The notes under the pieces: generated by a model
The model's database searches: none
The model's input: the letters and a program-made list of their open reading frames with translations, nothing else
What the model was told of the DNA's origin: nothing
Translations under genes and position numbers: made by a program
Shown here: positions 24,791 through 39,400 of the stretch, one piece after another
How positions within the stretch are numbered: the stretch's first letter is position 1
Layout: each line of letters opens with the position of its first letter
From: Trichoplax adhaerens
Taxonomy: Eukaryota > Placozoa > Uniplacotomia > Trichoplacea > Trichoplacidae
Length of the DNA stretch: 64,000 nucleotides
NCBI RefSeq assembly: GCF_000150275.1
Contig: NW_002060945.1
Location: 3,371,172 to 3,435,171, forward strand
Direction of reading: 5' to 3'

Positions 24791-27191
24791 ATCACTTTAT
24801 TCTTCACCAATACTATTTCTATTGAACAGACAGATTCACATATCAAGCCTTTAGGGCTGATGACGGGAAATATTGCGCTACTAGTTAACCAATCATTTCA
24901 TGCAGAATGATTAAATGCAGTCGATGGTACTTTGTTAACTAACAGTTTGTATTCTAATAATTTAATCAACGGAAATGACAATATATATAATTTAATCACC
25001 CTGAATGCAATGTACAGCGATTGGCCAAGGCCATGAAGACAAGATTTTAATATTATTTCATAACTCTATTTTAAGTTCCTTCATCAACATGTCATGTTGC
25101 ATAATGGAAGATGGTCTCTTGCCTTCTTTATTCGTTGTTATTTTGTGCATACGAGAACATACAGTAGAATAAAGCGGCGTTAATATTATTCTATCCAATA
25201 ATTTAAAACAATTCCGGTATGGTAAACAATGAACAAATGCCTAGGATCGAGTTTATAAGTCACACAACATAACTACAGATAGATAGCCGCCAAGCTAGAA
25301 ATAGTTACTACGAAATGATCAAAATATGCAATCATAATCATCGTTCTAGGACAAATATGCATCTATTAGCAAGACATACTACAAAGTCGCTAATGTCGTG
25401 AAAAATAGATTACATGTGCAGCCTAGTTTACATCGATTTTATCATAATGTAAAATACGATGACAAGCGTAAGACATAGTGAATTCATAAAATAAACATTC
25501 TGTTAAAACCTGCCAGCGTCAAGTTAACAGTATGCCATGGAGATCGATTCATAAAGTCAAATACGTGAATATTTTAAATGTGGCAAATATTTACCGACTG
25601 TTGTCTTACTGGAATTTTTATCACACCATCCATCGATATAATCATGACTAAAGTATAACTACTACTGTATGATTAGTACGATATTGAAAGGTAGCGGGAG
25701 TAAACAATTTGGCAATCCAATAGACGATGTCTTAAATGGTTTCCTTTATCTTGGTATTAAGCTGGCATGTTAAGCATTAACTGACTGAAATATTGTAGAT
25801 AAATCGCTTATAGATATTCATCATCGCTATCGTGTCTAGGAATAAAAGTATCGCAAATAGAAAAAATATTTTAACTATAGAACGATTTCACAGATGATCT
25901 TTAACGGTAAGCTTTTCCATTAACAAGCACAAAAGTGCAATAATTTCCATGACCGCCTTACAGGATAAAGAAATATTTTATTTCCGGTGCAACATATACA
26001 GTATCAGCAATGAGATAGTATAAAGCGAAAAAAAAATTGAATGGTATATCCATTCTAATATCGGCCATGTTATCGTAGCTTTAGCAAGAGCACCATCAAA
26101 ACTACAAGTTTGGAGTAAACAATTCGTTACACTAACAAATTCTTTGATGGAGAATTGATGCTCTTATACATAACATGTTGCACAATGAGCTCTTTCCTTT
26201 CGCTACCATATTGGAAAAATATTAAAAATAGGATTAAACATTCATCTCTCGCCAATGCTGATGTATCCAATAAATAATAAGTACGTTAGCGCTTATATAT
26301 TATATAGATAGATTTGAATCAAAATATTATAGAAGATAATCAATTCGACATTAGGTCAATAGGTTAAAGGATGACATTTTAGAAACGAATACATTTTCCT
26401 TGAATCAAATAACGTGTCAATACTACTATCAAAACGATTCTACACTGATGTGACATTAGAGTCACATAAAAAAATATGGCCAAACCACTTTAGCGATTCG
26501 ATGGGAAAGGACTAAAATTGCATCTAGAGATAATATTATTTTGGGGGAACTTATTAAGCATTCTAAAATGCATTCAAATTCATTAGCAGTAGAATAGTTT
26601 GTAAGTTTTCATTTTATAAAGTTATGAAAAAAATAGTGCCCACCAATGCAATTTCTTGTGCCGGAAAAAAAATTAATACAAGTTGTGATATGATTTTTCT
26701 TCCAAATAGATGCTTAATTTGACTTTAAAGATACTATGATATGGTAATATCTATACAATCGAGTTAGCAATCAATAAAGACTTGATAGATAGATAAGTTT
26801 TAGTGCAACAGCAATACACCATTTATGAAGCATTTGTAGTGATTATGGGAAATGAAGAGTATTTTCGTTTTAATAAGATATTATTTAAGCTAATCACACT
26901 ATCAAGAGTCTACCGTATAATTAGCCATAAATTAAAGAAAAGTGTACCATCCAAACATAATATGTTATTCAACTATTTCAAATTTTATAACTCAGGCATT
27001 ATTTTTTTAAGAGTAAAGCTACGTAACTATAGATAGTTATTGAAGAAGAATAGAATAGGAATTAAAATAAATGATGACATACTGTAGGAGGGGGCAAAGA
27101 ATGTTCATTCACCGGTTGAAATAGGATAAAAAAGTGCCGAATAATCCTAATCATCAGACTACTCACCCCTATGCTATGATTGACGTAAGAT

Positions 27192-27455
27192 TTATTTAGA
27201 ATCGGTAACTTTTAGATTAAGTTTTTCTGCGTTAACTTTAGCAGCTGCTGCTTGCACTTTAGAATAGTGAAATTCAGTGCAGCTATTATACATTCGATGC
27301 CTTTTTAATAGATGAGCTTTCCGTCGTTGAGTATCAGGTGAGAGTATTTTTTTACCAATCATATCCTCATCCGCATTTTGATTTTTTACCTTGGTTGGAA
27401 GATTCTTCAGATCTAAATCAGGACGAGTAATTCCATCCGTTTCAGTCATGATCAT
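27192..27455 (-). CDS. Small basic unassigned protein
   Basis: Minus-strand frame of 87 codons from ATG at 27455 (an internal ATG at 27449 gives MTETDGITRPDLD). The product is strongly charged: DLDLKNLPTKVKNQ, then KILSPDTQRRKAHLLKRHRM with basic clusters, then an Ala/Lys-rich C terminus (KVQAAAAKVNAEKLNLKV). The complexity and charge pattern look protein-like rather than random. A minus-strand AATAAA overlaps the stop codon, which would make a very compact 3' end or could be chance. The frame stays open upstream to 27482 and an acceptor-like TTTTGCAAAAG lies there, so this could instead be the last exon of a longer gene. I do not recognise the family. Confidence 0.35.
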   Translation of the reverse strand: MIMTETDGITRPDLDLKNLPTKVKNQNADEDMIGKKILSPDTQRRKAHLLKRHRMYNSCTEFHYSKVQAAAAKVNAEKLNLKVTDSK

Positions 27456-27482
27456 TAACAAGGAGTGATTTTCCTTTTGCAA

Positions 27483-30400
27483 AAGAGTATGAAAATATCG
27501 ATGGCTTGATCGCTTGCAACGCTATGTATAGTCAAAAATTGGAAATAATATTGATAATCCAACCAAAGTAGTGATAATCCTAATGGCTTGTTTTCGATGA
27601 GTACCAATTAACAGTAACTACCTTGCTATCAATGATTCAATCTTGGATTGAAATAATTTAAGCGCTCTCGTCGTAGTTTAGTAGTTTTGCTGTAGTTCAA
27701 ATTAAGCGCTGATCAACGTTAATTGGAATAATGGATCATCAAACGTGATGACTCTAGCATTTATAAACTAGCACGTTTTCTTTTCTACCAATAAGTCGAT
27801 ATCAAAGAATTAAATTATTCTTAGCTACGCCTTTATAGACGATATACGTACAGTTATAAGATACCTATGTCTAAATAGGATTGATTGACGTAAGAATCAT
27901 TGACTAAAATGGAGAAACAATAGTATAATCTATTGTTTCTACACTATAACGTAAATGTCAAAAGAATTTTAACTGTAATTTAACCATCTAACTTATGGTG
28001 ATATTGTCATCTACTAAACCCGTTGGACAAAATAAGACACCCGCCGTTATCATGGATTGTCTATCAATACTATTTAAAAAAAAAAGTGGACAATATCACT
28101 GCGAAAAATGGCTAAATTAGATTGTTATCCCCCGTATTGGATAGTAGATGATTTCTTGATCTTTTGGAATCTCAAAAAAGAAATTCTCTTTTAGACATAA
28201 ATGCAACAGTACTGTATACTTATGCACATTGTAATGATGTAAAATGATATTCTAAGCAAGTATATTGATATTTTCAATTCGATTGATCCGATGACATTGA
28301 ACGAACCAATTGGCCAATCTTTTCTTTATAGTATATTTTTCAATTTCTAACGCTGTCATTTTACTACTTGATGAAGTAACTGTAATGGAATCTCAACAGT
28401 TATTGATTAAAAATATAAAACCAACAGATCATATAAAAGATTAAGTTAATAGCTGATCTAGAGGAGTTTTAACACTGTACATAACATACATTACATTGCC
28501 ATGTGTAAACTAGGAAAATGAAACATTAGTCTGCATAAATGATCTTAATAAAACTCTCTTCCAGTGCTGCACAAGATTACCGAATCTGATTTCACTGACC
28601 ACTTTAGTGGTGTCTTCAAGTAGTAAAGGATTAAACTCTTGGAGCGTTGAGGGGGAAATAGTCTAAGCTATCCTATAAATATTGATTAATATTGGTTATT
28701 CTCTTTAATTTCATTCGCTCGTTATTCCTTTTTTTTTCAATCAGACTATTTAAACATTGGAAGGCAAATTATCTTAGACCTTAAACCTTTTACTATACTC
28801 AAGAATGATAATATTGCATTCATAAACCATAGTTTTATTTTATACTCTTATCACGTCATCAAATAATAATCTTCTATTCCACAACCATATTTTAAGGACT
28901 AAATTGTCAATATGAGACAACTTGTGTATGCTGGTTTATTCGGCTGATTAGTCGTATCGTTTCACCATCTTACCATTATTATTGTTGTCATCACGGTAGG
29001 AGAAAAGGTAAGTTTACCTTTACTCTTTGTTATGGTAAACGCAACTATGATATTTTAGTAGTATGTTGTCATGAAGACGAACACCAACTTGCGTCAATAA
29101 CGCTTTCAGAAACTACCTTCGACAAACGATAACACCATGATAGCGATATTATCAATGGATAACTCTATTGAAATAATGCCTGTTTTATGCCTACGTCATC
29201 TCAATTGGGATAGGGGAGCAATGGAGCTAATTATCTGTTGGGTACATAATGCAATTCATAATGGAGTGAAAATAGATACTGGCAATCTCTAAAGCGATAG
29301 TATTATTCAAATGGCTATTGAGAATTTTCATTTGACGTAGACGACGCTTAATTATTGTAGTTGGATCATTTTTAGCCTAGTCAACAAGGTCAAGTTTAGA
29401 TAAATTAAACAGGTATTGTTCTTGTTATCGACTCGGGAAACAGTAAACTTGTTTATCCGATATTATTATTAGGCAGGTTAATTTCTATTATTGTAACCTT
29501 GATCAGCTAATCTTTCAATTTTACGCTCTGGAAACCATTCCATTAATGTATCTCTACTAAACTTTAGTCATAACTATCTCATTCATCACCGGGATAATGA
29601 GGTTGATTTCTGTTACCAATGAGATTCTACAACCTAAACTTACATGACGAAACTTAAACCAGGTAATTTAAATTTCTTCCGCCGATATATAATTGTATCC
29701 TAGAGTGTATCTTCTACTCCGAAATACTGCTATAACTTTCTCAAAGGATGAATACTCACGATTTCCATTAATTTCCTTTAACCGTCTATTCTATGATACA
29801 TTACGCGTACGCTTATTACTATAAAAGTGAACAAGCGCGAAGGTATTGGGCAACATGCAATATCATTATTGATCTAATTCAAGTGCAACTGTAATGTAAA
29901 AGTTAAATGAACCAAGAGGGAAGCTTCTGAATACTATGACCTCATTTTATTAGACAGCGTAGGTCACGAATACCATATAATATTTCGCTCAATTTAATTT
30001 AATATCGTCATCTTAATTAAAGAATTAAAACAGTGACTTAAATGAATAAAAATTCGTCTTTACCAGTTACGTATTGTTATGTTTAGAGTAAAAATGAACA
30101 AGTTTGACATATATAGTACTAAAAATTAGGAAAAAATATTCACTATACGTAATAAAGTATTTATAGATGTTGCGTAAATTTCAGACTCCTTATACGGTAT
30201 TGATCGTAAGCTCAAATTTTAACCTCTTTACTCGTTACTTACCCAACTTTGATTAATGAAGATTGATGCCTTAATGAGGGTTAATTACAATGTGAGGGAA
30301 TAATTACAACAACTAAATCGTTTTTGGACAAGCTTATTTCTAAAAATAATTACAAGTCATTATGGATGTATATTTAGACTTATTTTATATGGTAGGTGGG

Positions 30401-33400
30401 AAATACAATATAGAATTATTAATTACTAATAGCTTTACTAGCGTGTATTTGTAATATTTCAAGTTTTACTTTTTGTATTACTGGGCATATCATAGGTGAG
30501 AAAATGCAATTCATTGTAAAAGCAGCTTATATTGTAAACTCACCAGTGGATAGTGCAAGTTTTAAATCGGTTTAAAAGTTCGTCTGTACCATCAATGTTG
30601 CGTATATCTAGGTTTTAAAGGATACTAAAGCTCAATAATAAACATTAAATAGTAGTAATATCCAGTATAGTAAAGAAAAATGTCATGAACTCGACAGTTA
30701 GGCAACTTTACGTAAATAATTGGTACGGCAGTCTATCTTAGCATGCAGTCTACTTTATGAAATTTCTAGCTCTTAAGTGACGTGTATATTTATTATGTTG
30801 CTAGTAAAAATAGGCCAAGATTCACGTAATTTCCTTCCAGTGCCTCAGCATAAATAGTGATGGTATTCCATTGCACTTTTACCTATGTATAATGAAATAC
30901 TGGTCAGAATATTTATCAGCTCTCGGTTATACCGTGCTTGTAATCATTATTAATTAATACGTGCGGTACTAATTGGTTCGCTATCGTACTTTTTGCTGAT
31001 TTAGTTCCCTAAAAGCTAAAAGTATAGTGTGCTTTGACAAGTAGACGAATCTTGCTCATATAGTAGCAAGGGGTAACATCACATGATATACCACAGTTTC
31101 TGGTGTATGAAAATGTCGGGAATATTTTATTTATAGCAATAGAAACATCATAAAGAAATGCTTAACCAGAAATGATGCTCCTTGAATACAAAGACCTAAA
31201 AAGTGAACGCTTGCTATTGCTACCATTACTGTAAACTGCGAGTATTTCTTAGCTGTGCATCTTGTAATAAACTACCTATCCAAGTATTATTTACTATATT
31301 TCGTAAAAGGTAAAGTAAGAGAGCGTTGTACAAATATACGAATGTAATGATATAAAATGTAAAATTAATATACATTTGCCGTTACAACCATGAATTTATG
31401 AGTACTTTTTACCCTACATCGTGTACTGTACCTGCCTACAGCGCAAAGCGAAGGAGTGCTAGACAAGTACCGTATTAAAATACAGTGACATAAATAACCA
31501 AATTAATACGCTCACATTATTGCAGTAAGAAATACAAGTATTTCTCAGTTGTATATCTTATGGGCAACTAGCTATAATAGTCCTAATTTACTCTAATTCA
31601 ATTCCTAAAAGGCAAAGGTAGACTATGCTTGATTTGTACACGAATCTTTGGATATAAAAAGTGAGATGGATATACATTTGAGTTGCACCTATGAATCAGC
31701 AAGTATTTCTTAGCCACCTATCTTTTAGTCATCTGCCTATAGAACCATCTATTTACTGTAATTGACTCCTGAAGTGCTAAGCTATGGAGTAATTGCTAAT
31801 GTAAAACATAATTACGTAAATAGCTCAATTGATGTGATTGTTGCAACAATAGTCTCTAGTATTTCTCAGCTATGTATCCGTAGTTAACTAGTTCTAATAG
31901 TATTTATTTATTTACTTAATTCAAGAGGTAAAGCTATACGATGCTAAACGAGTATCAGAATACAAAAACATAAAAAAGCGAAATAATAATATCCTTATTA
32001 TTGCAATCGTGAATTTGCTAGCATTTCTTATTAGCCATGTATCTTATAGTTACCTACACTATAGCAGTTTGTTTATATTTGTTGTAATTTAACCCCTGAA
32101 GTGCAAAACTAGGGAGAGCTTAACAAGTATTAGAATACAATGACATCAATGGTGAAATTAATAGTCATCTTTCGCAGTATTTCGTATTCAATTCGATCCC
32201 CTAAAGCATCAAACTAGAGAGTACTGGACAACTATACGAATGCTTCTGAAAAGGAAATATATTATATAATTATCCATATTGATATGGCAGTAGCTTCTTA
32301 TACAGATGCAAAATCTAGAACTTGATTACTCTAATTCATGTATAAAGACCAATCTATAACTATAAACTAGCTATAATTAATAAGTCAAAGATGCTCGCTA
32401 AATACTCGTATATCTAAATACCCTCCCCTCCCCAAAAAAGATTATAAAATTAATCTTCACTTCCTGCCATCCTTCATTTAGCGCCATTTTATTTCTGTTA
32501 TCTTGCATCTTATCATTCTTAATGATCAAGCTTAAAAGGTAAACAATGCCGCAATCGATCGGTATTAATAAATAGCAAACAGTTATTTCCTAGTAAAAAA
32601 ATTATAATAACATCTATTGATCAAGTCATCATTGTTATTATTATTATTGACACAAGATCGGAGTCTTCAATGTTGTTCAGCATGGTTATATTAATTATTT
32701 GAACGTCTAGGATGAACTACCAGTATAGATACATACATGAGCACCTTAGTAAACACTTCTACTACATAGATTTATTAATGCCTATCTGAGCATCATTAGT
32801 TCATGTTTAAATACTGTAAGAAAAACAATTTAATTAGAATACCATTAACCAATATAACAGTTCAACAAGATCAAATCAAGTGAGAGTATTTATTTATACA
32901 GTCCGCGATCGACTTGGATTACGATCAAATCCATTGCTTTTATTGAAGAATATTTAAAACTCTGCTGTATCCATAAGATAAAATCAATTGCCACAATTAT
33001 ATTTAGTTTCTTGATCTATACAAGTACAGAAGTTGTAGCTTTTCTCTTCTATCCCTTACTATTAGTCAGAACTGTGGTATAGAATATAAAATAATAGAAA
33101 GCAAATTTTTAATTACTCCTCCATATTATCATCATTGTAGGTAATTGAACAATGTTAATGACATTGTTATGGCGACGTTATCAAAGATTTTAGCCACATC
33201 CCACTAACTTTGGCAATAGCTTCTGCTAACTACTGGCATAATGATCATAACAATTGATCATGTGAATTAATGAACTGATATAGAAGAAGGCCTATGCTCG
33301 TGAATAGTAATCATTTTGAAAAGAGGTCTTAAGGCTGTCAACGAAGAAAAATTCAGTAACGCTGTTTTTTAAGAAATGCAGAATAGAATTAAACCTTCAA

Positions 33401-33448
33401 AAATTGTATAATAATTTTAGCTCAAGTTGAGGAAAAATAGCCACCAAG
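27483..33448. other. Gene-poor interval upstream of the SEC14-spectrin gene
   Basis: About 6 kb without a recognisable exon. The only organised sequence is the tandem repeat at 31000-32260. The last few hundred bases before 33449 should contain the promoter and 5' leader of the SEC14-spectrin gene. Confidence 0.4.
31000..32260. repeat. Diverged tandem repeat, ~150-170 bp, about 8 copies
   Basis: A core such as CTAAAAGGYAAAGSTAGASWRTGCT...ACAAGTAYACGAATG recurs near 31010, 31310, 31440, 31605, 31775, 31925, 32095 and 32200. In most copies it is preceded by a TAGTATTTCTYAGCTATGTATCTTATAG-like segment. Copies are heavily diverged and indel-rich. It is noncoding. Confidence 0.65.
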
Positions 33449-36400
33449 ATGTCGTACTTTACATCTACTGATGAGTCGGACATGGAAAGTCAGGGATCTG
33501 ACTATTCCTTTTCCAAACGCCATCGTAAAGGTCGAAAGTATGGACAAGTTATTGATTGTAAGTGTCTTGCATATTTTCTCCTTAAATCAATAAGCAATTT
33601 TTACAGAACGTGGCATGATATCATGATGGATGAAGGAATGAATTATCCATCCAATCTTTCCACATCAATAGTTTTAAAATCGCACTTACCAGGCAATCAT
33701 CATGCTATCGTTAAAATTATTCCATTTCTTTCATCTCAACTATCGCTACTTGACATTATGCATATGCTACAACAAATTGGGCTTGGTTATTAAAATCAGC
33801 CCTTTTATTGCAGCGATATCTTTGCACTGTATACTATCTTTTCATAATAATAAGATAAAACTGTAATTAAAATCCGACAGTGACGATGTAATCTTATCTA
33901 GTGATCATTTGCATTACTTTTCTTTTCCTTCATTACTGTAATCAAGGTTATTGGGATATCAACATGCATTCGACAATCACTGATGACTGTATTTTTTAAC
34001 ATTTATTTTTAGCTGATGCAACCAACGCTAACGACATTTTAAACATTTTACGCTCTAGAATTGCCTTTCTATCAGGTAAAATAGCGTTATAACTCAATGA
34101 GCATAGACACATAGGTTCTATTTGATTCCTTCACCTTTTATTGAATTAGTATATTTTATGATGGATTACTTTAGCTAAATTTTTAGTCAAATAAGTAATG
34201 ATATTATCGTTCATCGATGAAAGACATGTAAAAATATAGGCAGTGGAGTATAAAGAGTTGATTACATAGAATGTAGAAAATGAAATAAGCGACGTAATAA
34301 AGTTTATTTAATATGATAAAAGAAGTAACCAGAAAGTTAATCAGCGATAATATTATAGGATACCAATACTAATCGATTATTGTTGTCAACTTGATCTATT
34401 GGATTGCATTGACTATGATGGCAAAACTATACGGTTAAATTATCTCAGTAAAATGATCAGTATAAAATGACCGGTAGTAGAGCTAGTAAAATCATTCTTA
34501 TCATGATGCTATCTGTTCAAGAATAAATTTAAATTATTGTAGGAGGAGTTGACAAACGAGGTGGACCAGTTATAACCTTTCCAGCGCAAGCAAGAACGCA
34601 GCAGGAGATCTCTATTACCGAATTAACATCAACTATTTTATATCTATCTAAAATTCCAAGGTTAGATAATGATTATTGATGATTGCGTTTTACTTATTGT
34701 CAACAAAGTTAGTGTAAAGAGAGGTAGAAATAGGCTTGTTGTTGTTTGACTCTTTTATTCACTGTCTCAAAAGTCAAAAGCACTTTGATGGTCTGTTTTC
34801 CTACACTATTCTCATTCTTAAAACTTGAATGTGTCAACATTTCAGCATGATCGATCATCCAACCCTACTATAGTTTACCATCTAAGCATATAGGTTATTG
34901 AATGATAAATAACATTACAACGTTTATTGTATCCATTCTTTGGATAGTCCTTCTATCTGAGGCACTTATCATCCCTTCAGCCGTTTAAAGTCAACATCGA
35001 CATCTTAAAATACATTACTCTGTCCCCTCTCTATGCCTAATGAAATGGAGAAATAGTCTTTTATGTTTTCGAGTGGTAGATTAGTATTGATGTGATGCCA
35101 ATACAAGTTAGTATTGAACTTTTAATAAATTGAGTTATCCATTAGGTTGTTTTCTATTAATTCAATTCATTCCTATATACTGTTAAATTCTATTAAACAT
35201 TAACTCGTAAATTGGATGCATTTCCTTACTCTATATTTAATCTATTTTTCAAATTAGTATTTTTACATCCTTAAACTCTATTAAATATCAACTAGTGACT
35301 AGCAATTTTATTCCTACGAATCAACTGTTACGCCCTTAAACTCTGCTAAGAATCAGCCGGTGACATAAAACTTTAATTATATGATTCACTCTTGCGTTCC
35401 TTAAATTTTCAGCTATCAACTAATCAATTAGTGAAGTTGAATCATGCTATTGGTATGATTTATTATATCCTTAAATTCTGTTTAAAGTCAGTGAAATTGA
35501 ATCTTGTTATTCTCGTAATTTATTCTTTCGAGTATATCGTTAGACTTTGTTTAAAATCAACTAGTGAGATTAATTTTATTCATAAAATTCACTCTTACGT
35601 TCGTTAAGCCCCTAGCTATCAACTCATCAACCAGTGAAATTGCACCTTACTATTCATATAATTTATGCTTCAATCCTTAAATTCTCTTAATAGTTATTTA
35701 GTGAAATAGGGTCTTGTTATTCACATAATTTATTCTAAGGACTATATCGTTAGACTTTGTGAAAAATTAGTTAGTGAAATCAAATTTTATTTGTATGATT
35801 CACTCTTATATAAATCAGAGAGCGAGATTGAATCTTATTTATTTGATTCGTTCTGTATCCTTAAACTCTACGAAAAATCAACTGGTGATATTTAATTTTT
35901 GTATTCATTTACACTTACATCCTTAAACTCTATTCAAATAAGGTAGTAAAAACTGAATCTGACTCGTTATTTTAATTCTTTTCTACGTACATTCTACTTG
36001 CGGTTGATAACGCCAAGTAGCCTATTTTCCTTAAAATTGGTTAAAATATTAAAGATATATTAAGCTTTTATAATGTCATAAAACAATCATAATTTAATAC
36101 AGTAACAAACATTAAATATTCTAATATGTAATATTTAATCAGTTATTATCGTAAGTTTACATTATTATTTCTATTTTAGTGACGATTCAAGGCGTCATGG
36201 ATTTACAGTCATTATTGATGTACGTGGTAGAACAAGCAAGTTATTAAAGCCTATCCTTCGATCCTTACAGGTATTGATTAATTTACGAATACATTTCGAT
36301 AACACGCTCCGTATCCATCTTTGTTGAATTAAATTCATTCTTCTAGACCCTAACAATATTGTAATACTATCAAACATATAGTAGCAATAAGTTTGATTTA

Positions 36401-39400
36401 ATGGCATTCCAATTTTATTGAGCATAATTATATGGCTCGATATAGGGTATTAATTTATTTTGAGGATTGTCATACTTGACTATTTACATTTTTAACTTTA
36501 AAACAAAATCTTTAAAGATGACCTAAACGGTGTCTAAGCTATTTTATATAGCCAATTTATAGATGTCTGATTTCAAATAAGGCCATAAAATACTCTAAAC
36601 AAACTTGAGTTAATAGACAATACCGTAAGATAGTTCTACAATAATAGATGCTCTAGCTTAGATTAATGTTTCGCTTTAATAATACATAGATTTCATGTCC
36701 TACTTTAAATATTAACTCATGATAGAATAGCTATAGTTTTAATTTAATACACTACTATTGCGGATTCATTCTATTGAGTTCCTACTTGCATGCCAAACTA
36801 TAGTATACATCAATCAATAGAGCTACTAACAAGCATTTGTTTCATCGTCGATTTAGTAACGTAATATTAGGAATTATTTCTTTATTAAAAAGAACACCAA
36901 TAGAAATTGTATTCCTCTAACTAGCAGTAAAATGTTACTAACCTAAGAGAATTTATTCATCTTTTATTAGTATACATTAATATTTACTAGACATAAATCG
37001 AATTACAACGATTAAAAAGAGTTTCTGATGATGTAGCAGTTATTACTACTTATACTGCTACTCAATCTGAGCAATTTATGGACAAGAAAATTGCTATTCA
37101 GCCCTCCCATAATCAGAGTCAAAATTAGCAAGGTCTCTAAGATACAACTGAGCCATCGAATAGAATACATTAGTGATTAGCATCAATAAGCTTTGCGATG
37201 TGAATTACACTATCAACTAAAAGAGTTGATATTTAGTTTTATATAAATATAGAAATAATAAATGTTACAGCGACGATAGTAATTCGTCTTAACAAGCATC
37301 TGATCTCATAAAATATTTGCATCCATTTTTTGAAGGATATTTAATTTTGCATAAATACATTAATAATAAATGTTAGGGCGACGGTAATAATTTATGTTGA
37401 CAATCCTCTATTTTCAAAAACATTCGCGTTATTCCTTAATTTATATTTAATGATACCTTGTATTAGTTTACCGATAGTCGCAATAACAAAGTAATATTAG
37501 TTGCGATTGGCAGGAAATCATTTTATCGTATAGCTAATGCCTTAACTGAACTGATTATGTAGACGAGAGTTTTTTTAATTAATATAGAAATGTTGTGCAA
37601 AAGTCATTAATAGACCATAAATGTAAAAAAGAGACTGATGTAAATGCTGAAAAATACAATTATTTTATATGATTACTTGAAAGTGTATATGTCATACAAG
37701 TATGAACATCTGCAGATATGAATACGAATTATGCATTTGAGCCCACTGCTGTGGTATACTAATGTTGAATAGGCAGCCATTAATGTACAATATCAGTAAG
37801 AATTTTATTGCTCTAATGGAGTACTTACTACATATTTCAAAATTGTACCAAGAGAGCTGTGACAGATAAAGTTGTTTACCCTTTCATGATATTAACAACT
37901 ATTTTAGACAAGATTTAATGATCGCTTGGACGTTAAAATAGTCTATTGATTGCTCCTTGAACAGAGGTGCTTCTATCGCTTGAATATTTGTAGTTGTAAG
38001 ACTAGGATTGAATTTTCGGTATTATAGGCAATAATGATTTACAAGTTCGAATTCCAAACGTAGAATTTAAACGTATGCTAGTCTATCAATCCTGATAATA
38101 ATGATAATAACTATTTGGTGTCTGTAGAAGAATTGAGAATTAAGCCATAGCATCTATAACCGCCCTTTTAGCCGAAAAGAAAAATACCGATCTTCATCTT
38201 GTTCAATTTAGTCCATTCTATGATATCATTGCTAGACGGCATTGAATCAACGAAATCAAAATAGTGACTCTATGATGATAATAGAGTTTATGTTTATGCT
38301 TGGAAAAAATCGATTTTAAGGTCAATGAAAGACACCTACTGTGCTATTATGGTCATGTCTACTCTGTAGTATTTTAGTGATCCTGAAATAAATACTAGCA
38401 ATCTCCATTTTCATTCTGGTAATCCTCATGAATAGAACAAGGTATCAGCCAAGATAAATACTATTTTCTACTCTGCGATTGTTCAATAACTTATTAGGAT
38501 GTATAAAGACTTCATTAGCCAATTTGAGTATAGTTTATTCCCATGATATCATTGCAGTAATAATCAGTTTACTTAAGAGAATAATTTTACCGATCAGTTT
38601 TAAGCCAATATTCAAATTGATAATTTAGGAAAGTACCTTCTTCGAAAATATTATCCATTAAGCACGCAGGACTCCATCTCGTCTTAATTTAACATTCTCA
38701 TCAGTAAATAATAAACGACATAGAATGATACGTTAAGGAAGTAGTTTTTCGAAGATATCATCCATTAAAGACGGAGAAACTTCACCTTATCTCAAGCTTT
38801 ACATCCTCATTAGTAAATAATAAATTATATCAATGGTAATACTTTAGGAAAGTAGTTTCTCCGAAGATATTATCGTTTAAATACGGATGCTCTATATCTC
38901 ATCTTAACTTTGTATTGACATAAAGAAATAATAAGCTACATGTATTATGATACTTCAAGACGCATTGCTTTGCGAATATCATAAATTATAAGCATCATGA
39001 TGATAGTCCTTGAGCCATTCCTTGCATTATATAATATCACCATTGAACTTAAACACGGGGGCATACTATCTTGTCTTAACTTTACATTCTCATGAGCAAA
39101 TAATAAGCTATATGTAGCAAGAAAAAAGTCTATGAAGAATATTATCCATTCAGTACCTAAGCACTCCATCTCATCTTTATGTTACGTTGACATAAGCAAA
39201 TAATAAAGTATATCAACCATGATACTCCAAACTTATTCTTTAAGAATATCATAAACTCCATGTATCATGATATTCCATGAGTCATTTTTTGCACAATCCT
39301 TTCATTCTATAATCCTCTTCCTATTAAAAGCGAGAATCAGGCCATGCATGGATACTTTTGTTTCTGTCTGATTCATCACGTCTTTCTAATATAATTTTAA

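Larger units (their letters stand above)
22733..27191. other. Gene-poor interval upstream of the NME8-like gene
   Basis: About 4.5 kb with no recognisable conserved gene. It holds one 135-codon ORF (23329-23736) in a relatively GC-rich patch and a two-copy ~179-bp tandem repeat (24425-24790). A dispersed similarity (CATGTTGCAYAATGRR) occurs near 25090 and 26170. The stretch directly after 22732 should include the NME8 promoter. Confidence 0.4.

Noticed and set aside
38030-38060. B-box-like GTTCGAATTCC suggestive of a tRNA
   Set aside because: There is no A box or cloverleaf pairing at the right distance upstream; it is within intron 4 of the SEC14-spectrin gene.
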